From the IMG/VR virus record IMGVR_UViG_3300035698_003810, positions 1 to 64,000 of that record: a stretch of 64,000 nucleotides of DNA; one strand, given 5' to 3'. The notes below the pieces were generated by a model. That model did not search any database, was not told where the DNA came from, and saw only the letters and a list, made by a program, of their open reading frames with translations. The number at the start of each line of letters is the position of its first letter. Position 1 is the stretch's first letter. Positions 8,325-16,283 of this stretch are shown here, in pieces. Source of the DNA: a virus. Both the position numbers and the translations under genes were made by a program.

Positions 8325-8696
8325 ATGATATTAGAAGATTTGGAAAAATATATAAGTGAAGATGAAGATTTCAATTACTATAATTTTGGTTTTGATGTGT
8401 CAATGAATGATATATTAATCCCGAAAAATGGAATTGATAAATTATCAACAGATTTATCAGGAGAAATTGAAGGGACTGTGGGTGTGTTAGAGGATGTTAA
8501 GAGCATTATAGTTGGTGACATGCTAAATGTCAATGGACAACTTAAACTACCTTCAGACGTGTCCTATGCTTCTTATGACAAGAGTCCTGCTGAATTAGCA
8601 TTAGATGTCTACAATGAAGCATTACAAAATACATTTGATATATTAATATCTGATGTTGACGTTCGATATGATGAAGAAACAGAGAAATTTGAATAA
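8325..8696 (+). CDS. Hypothetical protein, 123 aa, in the neck operon
   Basis: Starts two bases after the gp13-like stop, so translation is probably coupled. It is acidic, with an N-terminal helix (ILEDLEKYISEDED), a likely beta-rich core, and a C-terminal LISDVDVRYDEETEKFE. No match to a known family comes to mind. By position it could replace or assist gp14, but the length (T4 gp14 about 256) does not support a direct homology claim. Confidence 0.55.
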   Translation: MILEDLEKYISEDEDFNYYNFGFDVSMNDILIPKNGIDKLSTDLSGEIEGTVGVLEDVKSIIVGDMLNVNGQLKLPSDVSYASYDKSPAELALDVYNEALQNTFDILISDVDVRYDEETEKFE

Positions 8697-8699
8697 ATA
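8692..8699 (+). promoter_or_regulatory. Near-match late promoter element (AATAAATA)
   Basis: One mismatch from TATAAATA, overlapping the stop codon of the preceding gene, 27 bases before the next ATG. It is AT-rich sequence and could be chance. Confidence 0.25.
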
Positions 8700-8726
8700 T
8701 TAATTTTAATTTTAAGGAGTATACAA

Positions 8727-9020
8727 ATGAGTACATTCAAAGAGTTTTTAAAAGAAAAAGAAGAAGAAGTGATGAACCAAGAATCTGATGATGTAAAGGC
8801 AAAGGTTATTGCAATGTTCACAGAAGGTGAACCTGTAACAGTTGAAACTATTACAGCAAAAGCTGAAGAGTATGAAATGGAAAAAGAAGAACTTGAAGCT
8901 GAAGTTTACTCAGTTCTTTTTGATATGCTTAATGCAGAAGAAGACGAAGAAGATGTACCAGCCGAAGGTGAAGAAGATGTTGGTGGAGAAATGGATAATG
9001 AAGAAGAACAAGTAGCTTAA
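8727..9020 (+). CDS. Small acidic protein, 97 aa, internal-head-protein-like N-terminus
   Basis: Begins MSTFKEFLKEKEEE, which resembles in style the N-terminal capsid-targeting segments of T4 internal proteins (for example MKTYQEFI). A helical domain follows (DDVKAKVIAMFTEGEPVTVE...), and then a very acidic tail. AAGGAG precedes the start. Whether it is packaged in the head is inference from the N-terminus only. No enzymatic motif. Confidence 0.5.
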   Translation: MSTFKEFLKEKEEEVMNQESDDVKAKVIAMFTEGEPVTVETITAKAEEYEMEKEELEAEVYSVLFDMLNAEEDEEDVPAEGEEDVGGEMDNEEEQVA

Positions 9021-9035
9021 TTTTTGGAGGTTACA

Positions 9036-9551
9036 ATGGGAATTTTAGGAGAACAAAATATTCTTACTCGATTGGGTGAATACATATCTGAAAAATATTT
9101 ATATGAAGAATATTCATTCATACCTGTTGGTGGTGAATATGATGCAGAAACAAATGTATCATTTAAAGTTCAAGACGATGATAATCATATTGCATCAGTA
9201 AAGGTAGTTAAACTTGATGGTGAACCGGTTAATGCTGTTGGTGATACGTATGATTATAATGATGTCTTTGCCGATGTAACATTAGAACTTGAAGGCAAAG
9301 AAGATGAGTATGACACAGAAGCAGTAAAGAAATGGGTATTAGGAAAACTTGCCACAATGGGATACGATAAAAACCCCGCTAAAGTTGACGGTGAAGAATA
9401 TGATGTTTCTGAATACAAAGATGAAATATCAGATGAACCGGATGAACTTGACGATGTAAAGGGTGATGTTGAAGACATTGACGGTGATAACGAGTTTTCT
9501 CTTTCTGATATAGAAGGCGAAGACGATATCGAAGATAAAGAAGAGGAATAA
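9036..9551 (+). CDS. Acidic hypothetical protein, 171 aa
   Basis: ATG 9036 is preceded by GGAGG (9027-9030 region); a TTG at 9024 is in frame but overlaps that site. Residues 1-105 look like a folded alpha/beta domain (FIPVGGEYDAETNVSFKV, and a helix VKKWVLGKLATMGYDKNP), while residues 115-171 are dominated by Asp/Glu and probably disordered. Unrecognised. It lies between neck and sheath-terminator genes. Confidence 0.55.
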   Translation: MGILGEQNILTRLGEYISEKYLYEEYSFIPVGGEYDAETNVSFKVQDDDNHIASVKVVKLDGEPVNAVGDTYDYNDVFADVTLELEGKEDEYDTEAVKKWVLGKLATMGYDKNPAKVDGEEYDVSEYKDEISDEPDELDDVKGDVEDIDGDNEFSLSDIEGEDDIEDKEEE

Positions 9552-9557
9552 TTTTTA

Positions 9558-10451
9558 ATGTTAACATATTACTATCCAAGAACATTAAAACAAATTAGCG
9601 TTGCCATTCTGAACATGTTTAATGATATGAAAGTTATTAAGTATGATAAGGATGGCAATGCCATAATTGAGAGAAAGATTCCAATAACATGGGGGCCGGT
9701 AGAGAAATATCATCAAGATAGAATCGAAGACCATTATGTTGATAAGGATGGCGTTCAGCATAATTTTAAATATTACCCTTCATTACCACGGATGGCCTTG
9801 GTATTGAATGGTATTGTTCATAATCCTGATAGAGCCACGGGTGTAAACCAATGGAGAAATTGGTTTAAGGAATCGTTAGCAATTAGTGGTACTGGTGCTG
9901 AAATCGATACTGTTATTACCGATTATCAACCAGCACCATACGATTACAATTTTACATTGTATATTAAAACAGATTCAACAGATTATTTAGCACAAATACT
10001 TGAAAATATACTCCCATATTTTAATCCTTCATTACAATTACGTGTAAAGGAATTTTCATTTTTAAATATCGAAAGAGATTTACAAGTGACAATGGATGGT
10101 GTTAATCCAGAGTTTGTTGATGATATGGGTGAAACTGATACGAAATTTGTAAATGCGTCAATCAATCTCACTGTTAAGGGGTGGGCGTATAGAAAATTTT
10201 TATATTCTAAGATTATTAAAATTATTAATACAAAATATTGGCTTCAAGACACTGGAGTATATCTTGAAGGTTTTAGTGTTAGTGGTGTTCAGACATCTGG
10301 TGCAACGGCAACAACATCAGGAACTCCAATTGATGTGGGTGCAATTCCATTATCAGGAACATATTATGTGAGTGCATCATATCTTGACCAAAGTAAAGAA
10401 TTTGATTGGTTCCAAACATATCGTAGTACGAGTGGTTTTGGGTTATTGTAA
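9558..10451 (+). CDS. 15: Tail sheath stabilizer / tail completion protein (T4 gp15-like), 297 aa
   Basis: gp15 caps the finished tail tube and sheath and joins the tail to the neck. The N-terminus MLTYYYPRTLKQISVAILNM, the IPITWGPVEKYHQ block, PSLPRMALVLNG near 75, and ILENILPYFNPSLQLRVKEF near 155 parallel T4 gp15, which shares the 'IPITY...PSPIKMIYELSI...ILPYFQPHF' pattern. Length is close to T4 gp15 (about 272). It sits upstream of terminase genes in the same order as T4 15-16-17. Confidence 0.82.
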   Translation: MLTYYYPRTLKQISVAILNMFNDMKVIKYDKDGNAIIERKIPITWGPVEKYHQDRIEDHYVDKDGVQHNFKYYPSLPRMALVLNGIVHNPDRATGVNQWRNWFKESLAISGTGAEIDTVITDYQPAPYDYNFTLYIKTDSTDYLAQILENILPYFNPSLQLRVKEFSFLNIERDLQVTMDGVNPEFVDDMGETDTKFVNASINLTVKGWAYRKFLYSKIIKIINTKYWLQDTGVYLEGFSVSGVQTSGATATTSGTPIDVGAIPLSGTYYVSASYLDQSKEFDWFQTYRSTSGFGLL

Positions 10452-10460
10452 GGAGAATTT

Positions 10461-11012
10461 ATGTTAGATTTAAGTGGTGCATTCGAAGGATTAGATGAAG
10501 CGTTTGATACTGTATATGAAGAAAACACACAGTTTACAGATACAATACCATCAGATGATATGATATCAAACACTGCTGTTGCGTTACGTGATAGACCTGA
10601 CGTGCCGATGGAAGTGACCGATGATAACGAAACACTGAGAGATACTGATTTTGTTTCTCACGAAATAAAAGGGTTATTGGAATCAAGTAAATCTGTTTTA
10701 GATAGATTGGATGCAGATATAGTAATTGGAAGTCAACCGAGAATGTATGAAGTTTATTCTCAATTGACAAATTCTATAACTGCTCAATTAAAAGAATTGA
10801 GGCAGTTGCATGAATCAGTTGCTAAAATAAAATTAGACAAAGGTAAGACGAAATTAGCCGATGTGGGTTCAACTAATAATATTTCATTATCATCTGAGCA
10901 ATTAATTGATATTGTGAATGCTGCAAAAAAGGATAGTGAAATAAATCAAATTGATGCAGATTTTGAAATTAGTGATGAAGATATATTGCCAACAATAGAT
11001 GATGAAGAATAA
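10461..11012 (+). CDS. 16: Terminase small subunit (T4 gp16-like), 183 aa
   Basis: Regulatory subunit of the packaging motor. The central helical region has the family pattern ESSKSVLDRLDADIVIGSQP followed by PRMYEVYSQLTNSITAQLKE, matching the '[20 protein letters not shown]' segment of T4 gp16. Both termini are acidic and probably flexible, as in T4 gp16 (164 aa). AAGGAG precedes the ATG. Located two genes upstream of the large terminase, with two unusual genes in between. Confidence 0.82.
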   Translation: MLDLSGAFEGLDEAFDTVYEENTQFTDTIPSDDMISNTAVALRDRPDVPMEVTDDNETLRDTDFVSHEIKGLLESSKSVLDRLDADIVIGSQPRMYEVYSQLTNSITAQLKELRQLHESVAKIKLDKGKTKLADVGSTNNISLSSEQLIDIVNAAKKDSEINQIDADFEISDEDILPTIDDEE

Positions 11013-11523
11013 AATATGGACATCGTATGATGCAATTAAGCATCGGTGGTTTAAAAAAGAATTTCAAGTTGATGGTATTAAATTTATTTTAAATTTAGAT
11101 AATTTTGTTGTTGATAAAATCGATAAGATTTTCAATATCGATTTTGTAAAGATTGTTGATAATAAAATGATAAGAGATATAACAAACACAGGTAGACCAT
11201 TTAAAATATTAAATGAAGTAACCAACCTTATTGAAACCTGTTTAATACAAAATAAAAATATTGACCCTAATGGTTTTTTCTTTATAGCGAAGGAACCAAG
11301 TAGACAAAGAGTGTATAAAAGATATGCACAAACTATTGTTGATAAGTATGGTGATGAATTTATAAAAGTTGAAGATTATTCTAATTTTAAATTATTAAAA
11401 GATTATGATGATGGTGAGCTTTTTCTTTTTATTAAACGAGATATTTACAATAGGAAATATAATGAGAATAGGGAAAGAAAATATTATAACAATGAGGAAA
11501 AAAGGTGTGGGGGAAGATTGTAA
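10999..11523 (+). CDS. Hypothetical protein, 174 aa, inserted between terminase genes
   Basis: Overlaps the end of the small-terminase gene by 14 bases and has no obvious ribosome binding site, so translation is probably coupled. The sequence is lysine-, aspartate- and aromatic-rich; a segment around residues 90-120 reads IDPNGFFFIAKEPSRQRVYK. The C-terminus (RKYYNNEEKRCGGRL) runs into the start of the next gene, which overlaps by 19 bases in another frame. I do not recognise a family. It may form a unit with the downstream Hint-like gene. Confidence 0.6.
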   Translation: MMKNKIWTSYDAIKHRWFKKEFQVDGIKFILNLDNFVVDKIDKIFNIDFVKIVDNKMIRDITNTGRPFKILNEVTNLIETCLIQNKNIDPNGFFFIAKEPSRQRVYKRYAQTIVDKYGDEFIKVEDYSNFKLLKDYDDGELFLFIKRDIYNRKYNENRERKYYNNEEKRCGGRL

Positions 11524-11999
11524 GAACACATGTTAATGATTTTTATAATTTGGTTTTCAGTGAATCTGATAAGTCAAAAAATAATTTAAAAGTTAAAGAT
11601 TATGAAATAATGACAGACATTGGCTGGATTGACATAACAAGTATCAGGGAAGATATTATAAAAGAAAAAATAACAACAGTGACAACTGAAAATTTCATAT
11701 TACATGCGGTACCTGAACAAATCTTTATTGTAGATGAATCAAAGAAAAAAGAGAAGTTAGATAAAATAAAGAACGGTGATTTCATTTCAACAGAATTGGG
11801 ATTAGAAGAAGTTCTTGATGTTACAAAGAAAACTCAAGATGTTGAAGTGTATGATTTGAAAGTTAAAATGGGAAACCCATCAGTTTTTATTGCTGGATTT
11901 GAATTGGCTGAAGGTGATGATGGGGAATTTTCTATTCATGCACCAATTATTGTAGATGTCGTTAGTGAAGATGATAAAATTAAAATTAAAAAACAATAG
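11505..11999 (+). CDS. Hint/intein-like domain protein, 164 aa, upstream of large terminase
   Basis: GTG start at 11505, seven bases after GAGG (11494-11497). The layout resembles a Hint (hedgehog/intein) fold: an A-like strand pattern YEIMTDIGWIDITSI (33-47), a B-like TTVTTENFILHAVPEQIFIV (57-76) where the usual TxxH is absent, KIKNGDFISTELGLEEVLDV (87-106) like the intein 'lkvGD.v.t..G' strand, and an F-like VEVYDLKVKMGNPSVFIAGF (113-132). The splice residues are missing: there is no Cys/Ser at position 1 of an A block and no His-Asn at the F/G end. It is therefore not predicted to splice. It sits eight bases upstream of the large terminase. The assignment is my reading of the motif pattern and needs a profile search. 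Confidence 0.55.
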   Translation: MWGKIVRTHVNDFYNLVFSESDKSKNNLKVKDYEIMTDIGWIDITSIREDIIKEKITTVTTENFILHAVPEQIFIVDESKKKEKLDKIKNGDFISTELGLEEVLDVTKKTQDVEVYDLKVKMGNPSVFIAGFELAEGDDGEFSIHAPIIVDVVSEDDKIKIKKQ

Positions 12000-12007
12000 G
12001 ATAGTTT

Positions 12008-13537
12008 ATGTTTCAAGGTAATAAGGGTTTACGGTCAGAAGGTGAAAAGATAACTTACACCAGAGAATTGATTGATGAGTATATTAGATGTAAAGAAGAT
12101 ATAATTTATTTTGCTGAACATTATTTTTTCATTACAACGATTGATAAAGGAAAAATTAAAATCCCTTTATGGGATTTTCAGAAGAAAATTTTAAAAGCAT
12201 TTATCAGTCCACCGGAAAAACGTAAACACGTATGTATGATGATGCCGAGACAACAGGGTAAGACAACAATTTCAACTGTTTATCTCTTACACTTTATGCT
12301 TTTTAATAAAGATAAAAATGTTGCTGTGATTGCCAATAAAGAAAAAACTGCATTAGAAATTATGCAGAGAATCAAAATGGCATTTGAGTTGTTACCAACA
12401 TGGTTGCAACAAGGTATCAAAGAAGGTGGATGGAATAAGTCATCAATCAGATTAGAAAATGGTATGACTGCTAAAGCGGCAACAACATCATCTGATTCTA
12501 TTTCTGGTGATACAGTTTCTCTTCTTTACATGGAAGAGTTTGCAAAGGTAAAACCACACATTGCAGAAGAATTCATTACTGCGACATACCCGGTAGTATC
12601 ATCTGGTAAATCTTCAAAGATTATCATGGTGTCAACTCCAGTGGGTATGAATCATTTCTATGAGTTTTGGGCTGGTGCTGTTAGAGGGCCAGATAAAGGT
12701 GGTAATAACTTCTTCCCTATTAAGGTTGGCTGGTGGGAACATCCTGACCGTGATGATGAGTGGAAAGAAGAAATGATTAGAGATATTGGCCCGGTTCGAT
12801 TTAATCAAGAATTTGGGTGTAAATTTCTTGGTTCATCAAATACATTGATAGATGGTGATGTACTTGAAAGAGTGGTATATATACCACCAGTTGCAACAAA
12901 GTGGAATGGTTTATTTACAATCTTTGAAAAACCACAAAAAGAAAAACTTTACATGTTGGGAATTGATACAGGAAAAGGCACAGGGCGTGATAATTCTGTT
13001 ATTCAGGTATTAAGAATCGACAATGAACAGTCGGTGGAACAGGTTGCAATATATAAATATAATAGAATTGATACCCATGAGTTTGCTGAAGTTTGTATTG
13101 CCGTAAGTAAATATTATAATAGTGCTTACATGATGATTGAAAATAATGGTGAGGGTGGTGAAACAGCACAAACTATTTGGTATGAATATGAAAATGAATA
13201 TATTTTGAATTGCGACAAAAAGGGAATTGGCATAAGGTCTACTAAAAAAAGTAAATTAGCTGCCAATTTAAATTTGAAAAGATACCTTGAAAATAAATGG
13301 TTGAAATTAAATGATAGGGATACTGTTGTTGAATTATCTAAATATATAGAGACAACACCAAATGTGTTTAAAGCAGAAACAAGAACTACACACGATGATT
13401 GTGTAACTTCTTTAATTTGGGGGATGTATTTCTTAAAAACACAATTCTTTGATGATAAAGATGTTAGTGTAAAATCTATTGATGATAAGTATGATTTGAG
13501 TGATGGTGATGACACACCATTAATACTTTTCTCATAA
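12008..13537 (+). CDS. 17: Terminase large subunit (T4 gp17-like), 509 aa
   Basis: ATP-driven packaging motor and headful nuclease. Residues 55-60 contain the adenine-binding-like WDFQKK. Walker A is PRQQGKTT (80-87). Walker B is SLLYMEEFA (171-179), with Glu177 as the likely catalytic carboxylate and Glu176 in place of the usual Asp. The RNase H-type nuclease domain starts with MLGIDTGKGTGRDNSV (Asp near 320) and contains a later MIENNGEG and a C-terminal HDDCVTSLIWGMYFL. It is shorter than T4 gp17 (610) but has both domains. It is the last gene before the tandem late promoters of the sheath. Confidence 0.97.
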   Translation: MFQGNKGLRSEGEKITYTRELIDEYIRCKEDIIYFAEHYFFITTIDKGKIKIPLWDFQKKILKAFISPPEKRKHVCMMMPRQQGKTTISTVYLLHFMLFNKDKNVAVIANKEKTALEIMQRIKMAFELLPTWLQQGIKEGGWNKSSIRLENGMTAKAATTSSDSISGDTVSLLYMEEFAKVKPHIAEEFITATYPVVSSGKSSKIIMVSTPVGMNHFYEFWAGAVRGPDKGGNNFFPIKVGWWEHPDRDDEWKEEMIRDIGPVRFNQEFGCKFLGSSNTLIDGDVLERVVYIPPVATKWNGLFTIFEKPQKEKLYMLGIDTGKGTGRDNSVIQVLRIDNEQSVEQVAIYKYNRIDTHEFAEVCIAVSKYYNSAYMMIENNGEGGETAQTIWYEYENEYILNCDKKGIGIRSTKKSKLAANLNLKRYLENKWLKLNDRDTVVELSKYIETTPNVFKAETRTTHDDCVTSLIWGMYFLKTQFFDDKDVSVKSIDDKYDLSDGDDTPLILFS

Positions 13538-13572
13538 ATATGTGAAATTAAAAGTTTATTAATTAAAAAATA

Positions 13573-13592
13573 TATAAATAATTATATAAATA
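13573..13592 (+). promoter_or_regulatory. Tandem T4-type late promoter elements before the sheath gene
   Basis: Two exact TATAAATA copies at 13573-13580 and 13585-13592, twelve bases apart, in the 95-base gap upstream of the sheath gene (ATG 13633, AGGAGG site). Duplication fits the high demand for sheath protein. Confidence 0.72.
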
Positions 13593-13632
13593 GATTATAA
13601 GAATTTTTTGATATTAAAATTAGGAGGTTAAA

Positions 13633-15534
13633 ATGCCAAGAGTATTTTCAACACCGGGTGTATATAGACGTGAGATTGACTTAAGTGAAATTCTTGTTGC
13701 GACAGGTATTTCAAACGGTGCTATAGTGGTAAGAGCACCTAAAGGGCCAATAAGAAGACCAGTACTGATATCTAATGATAAAGAATATGTGGAACTTTTT
13801 GGTAATCCTGTATTTACATCAGGTGCAGGTCTATCAGGTACAGATGCATTAACACCAGAATATGGTTATGGCTCATATGGAGCACTTGAATTTTTAAAAG
13901 AATCATCAACATTGTATGTTGTTAGAGCGTTTGATATATTTGATAGATTTGCTGCAATTCAAGTAGATAATGACGCGACAAGTATTACTACTGATGTATC
14001 TAATGGTATATCAGCATTGACAACTACGCCAGATGTATTCGACACAGCAGATTTAAATTCAAGTGTTGATGATGTTGCAGAATATGCCGTAGAACCTTTA
14101 CTTGTTTCTTTTGTAAGTCCGGGTAAAGAAGGTAATGAATATGCTGTTACAGTAGAAACATTACACCCTGATGCTGATTGGCTTTACAGATATGATGAAT
14201 ATCCAACAGATTCATCAGCAACAACAACAGGACCGGGTTCAATTTGGACAAGTGGTACTTCTGCTGATATTGCAACACATTTCCCTATTGCAAGTAGAGT
14301 ATTTAAAATGAAACTCTATAAGAGACCAACAGCTAAAACATGGGATGAATTGTATTCAAACTCTGCTGATAGAGTAGCAACAAAAATTAGATTGACAGAA
14401 ATAGAATCTTATTATGGAACATTATATCCACAATTAGATGGTGAAGGTAAATCATTATATATTAATGATGTTGTGAATGGAAATTCAAAAATTTTATATG
14501 TTAAAGCTAATGTTGGACAAGCATTCGACTACTCATATGATTTCAGTGCTACAGGTGGGTTGTCTGGTACTCCAGACTTGCCGGGTGGTGTTGATTCTGG
14601 TGGAAACTATGTATTGAATGGAACAAGACTGTGTAAATTACAAAGTGGTGCAACAAATCAAGAAACTGGTTTGGGTAATACTGATAATGAATTCTGGACA
14701 TATTTCAATGACAGAGAAGAATTACCAGTACAGATTTTAATTGGTACATCATATAATACAACAACAAAACAAGCTATGGGTGAACTTGCAGGTAGAAGAT
14801 TTGATTGTATTGGTACTTGTCAAGCAGGTCAATTAAGCGATATCACATACCAACAAGTTCTTGATGCAGAAAGTTATGGATACATTTCACCTTCATACAT
14901 GGCAATCTATGCTGGATATTCAAAAATTTATGATAGCACAAATGATAAATTTGTATATCTCCCAAATAGCATTTATGGTGCAGGATTGTTTGCAAGAGTT
15001 GATAATATTTCTGACCATTGGAATGCCCCTGCTGGTATTGACAGAGCAACACTTGCTGTAGTAGACCAACGTAAGGTTTACAGCCACGACCATATTGGTA
15101 AAATGTATGATAAGAATATTAATACAGTTAAATTTATCAGAGGTACAGGATTTGTGATGTGGGGTCAAAAGACAGCACAACTTAAGAAATCTGCTCTTGA
15201 TAGAATTAATGTAAGAAGAAATTTACTATTCATTGAGAATAACATTGAAATTGCATTGTTACCATTTACATTTGAGAACAATACAGAACAAACAAGATTG
15301 AGAGTTTGGTCATTAGTTGACAACTTCCTTGCAGGGGTTCAAGCTGGTGGTGGATTGACAGACTACGAAGTAGTATGTGATGAAACAAACAATACAGGAA
15401 ACGTAATTGATAATAATCAGATGAATGTGGATATTTATGTACAACCGGTTAGAACTGCGGAATTCATACAGTTTACAACAGTTGTTACAAGAACTGGTAT
15501 CTCATTCAGTGATGTTAAACTCAAGTACGCATAA
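13633..15534 (+). CDS. 18: Tail sheath protein (T4 gp18-like), 633 aa
   Basis: Contractile sheath subunit. The N-terminus PRVFSTPGVYRREIDLSEI and VVRAPKGPIRRPVLI are characteristic of the gp18 family. The C-terminal third has the conserved core: SAPAGIDRA-like NAPAGIDRATLAVVDQRKV, NTVKFIRGTGFVMWGQKTAQ, SALDRINVRRNLLFIE, and a final strand DVKLKYA. Length is near T4 gp18 (659). It is followed at once by a late promoter element that serves the tube gene. Confidence 0.96.
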   Translation: MPRVFSTPGVYRREIDLSEILVATGISNGAIVVRAPKGPIRRPVLISNDKEYVELFGNPVFTSGAGLSGTDALTPEYGYGSYGALEFLKESSTLYVVRAFDIFDRFAAIQVDNDATSITTDVSNGISALTTTPDVFDTADLNSSVDDVAEYAVEPLLVSFVSPGKEGNEYAVTVETLHPDADWLYRYDEYPTDSSATTTGPGSIWTSGTSADIATHFPIASRVFKMKLYKRPTAKTWDELYSNSADRVATKIRLTEIESYYGTLYPQLDGEGKSLYINDVVNGNSKILYVKANVGQAFDYSYDFSATGGLSGTPDLPGGVDSGGNYVLNGTRLCKLQSGATNQETGLGNTDNEFWTYFNDREELPVQILIGTSYNTTTKQAMGELAGRRFDCIGTCQAGQLSDITYQQVLDAESYGYISPSYMAIYAGYSKIYDSTNDKFVYLPNSIYGAGLFARVDNISDHWNAPAGIDRATLAVVDQRKVYSHDHIGKMYDKNINTVKFIRGTGFVMWGQKTAQLKKSALDRINVRRNLLFIENNIEIALLPFTFENNTEQTRLRVWSLVDNFLAGVQAGGGLTDYEVVCDETNNTGNVIDNNQMNVDIYVQPVRTAEFIQFTTVVTRTGISFSDVKLKYA

Positions 15535-15535
15535 A

Positions 15536-15543
15536 TATAAATA
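15536..15543 (+). promoter_or_regulatory. T4-type late promoter element TATAAATA
   Basis: Exact octamer one base after the sheath stop codon. The downstream start would be within or just before the structured element at 15547-15606, so that element would be at the extreme 5' end of the tube transcript. Confidence 0.68.
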
Positions 15544-15546
15544 ATA

Positions 15547-15606
15547 GAGAGGGACAGTGGGTTCGAAACCATTTCCTGAAACCTTATCGAGTAAGGATTA
15601 CCTCTC
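15547..15606 (+). ncRNA. Three-way-junction RNA element between sheath and tube genes
   Basis: GAGAGG (15547-15552) pairs with CCTCTC (15601-15606) and closes a domain with two internal hairpins. The first is AGTGG/CCATT (15556-15560 with 15569-15573), or alternatively GGTT/AACC, around a tRNA T-loop-like GTTCGAAA. The second is CCTTA/TAAGG (15582-15586 with 15592-15596). There is no U-run, so it is not a standard terminator. It could be a 5' UTR structure, an RNA processing site or a stabiliser of the abundant tube mRNA. It does not fold as a complete tRNA. Confidence 0.5.
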
Positions 15607-15634
15607 ATTTAAAAATTCTGATAAGGAGATTAAA

Positions 15635-15664
15635 ATGAAAGAAGAAAAGAAAGATAACTCTTAA
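15635..15664 (+). CDS. Nine-codon leader ORF before the tube gene
   Basis: ATG 15635 has its own AAGGAG site (15623-15628) and reads MKEEKKDNS followed by TAA. The sequence around its start (AAGGAGATTAAAATG) is nearly identical to that of the tube gene (AAGGAGATTAATATG, ATG 15685), as if the initiation region had been duplicated. It may act in translational coupling or be a remnant; no independent evidence shows that it is translated. Confidence 0.35.
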   Translation: MKEEKKDNS

Positions 15665-15684
15665 AATATAACAAGGAGATTAAT

Positions 15685-16269
15685 ATGCCGGGCAATCCAT
15701 TAAATTTTAGTATAGAAGGTAGAATGAAGTCATTACCAGATGTCCAAAGAAATTGGATGTGGCAACTGTTAATTCCGGGAATAATCAGTGTAGCACCAAC
15801 TACAGCATTACTTGACATGGAAGATTTACTTATCCGTTGTAGAAGTATAAGTATTCCACCCCGTTCGAATACAGTGACACAATCTGACTTTATGGGAATG
15901 AAACAATTCTTTCCGGGTAAACCCGATGTTGGTGGTGTGGTGGCTGCGACATTTGAAGAAACAGAAGACATGGCAGTAAGAAAAATATTTTGGGAATGGG
16001 AACAAAACATATTCAATGTTAATCCTCAAAGTCCATTGACTGCTGGTAAGTCAAGAAGACCGCTTAAAAGATTATTGACAAGAGACCTCTATTTGGTGAT
16101 GTATGGTTATAATGGTCAACCATTAGACAAATCTATCAGATTTCATAACGCATTCGTACAAAATGTAGCTGATGTTGCATTAGATTATGGTGCAGGTGCT
16201 GCGGTTCAATACACAGTTTCTTTCCAATATGATTTCTGGACATTGTTCCCTGACACTACAACACCCTAA
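15685..16269 (+). CDS. 19: Tail tube protein (T4 gp19-like), 194 aa
   Basis: Inner tube subunit of the contractile tail. The order sheath then tube is canonical. Sequence shows the beta-rich tube fold, with the N-terminal NPLNFSIEGRMKSLPDVQRN, IRCRSISIPPRS-type strand near 50, and LYLVMYGYNGQPLDKSIRFH followed by a C-terminal strand ending YTVSFQYDFWTLF. T4 gp19 is 163 residues, so there is a modest extension. AAGGAG precedes the ATG. Confidence 0.9.
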   Translation: MPGNPLNFSIEGRMKSLPDVQRNWMWQLLIPGIISVAPTTALLDMEDLLIRCRSISIPPRSNTVTQSDFMGMKQFFPGKPDVGGVVAATFEETEDMAVRKIFWEWEQNIFNVNPQSPLTAGKSRRPLKRLLTRDLYLVMYGYNGQPLDKSIRFHNAFVQNVADVALDYGAGAAVQYTVSFQYDFWTLFPDTTTP

Positions 16270-16283
16270 TAAGGAGTAGTGTT

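Noticed and set aside
11505-11999. An active intein interrupting a gene
   Set aside because: No splice-site residues, its own start codon and binding site, and flanking genes that are each complete.
15556-15573. tRNA T-arm (GTTCGAAA) suggesting a tRNA gene
   Set aside because: No D arm, anticodon arm or 3' acceptor with CCA in the right order; the outer stem is six pairs and the loop is eight bases. Kept only as a structured element.
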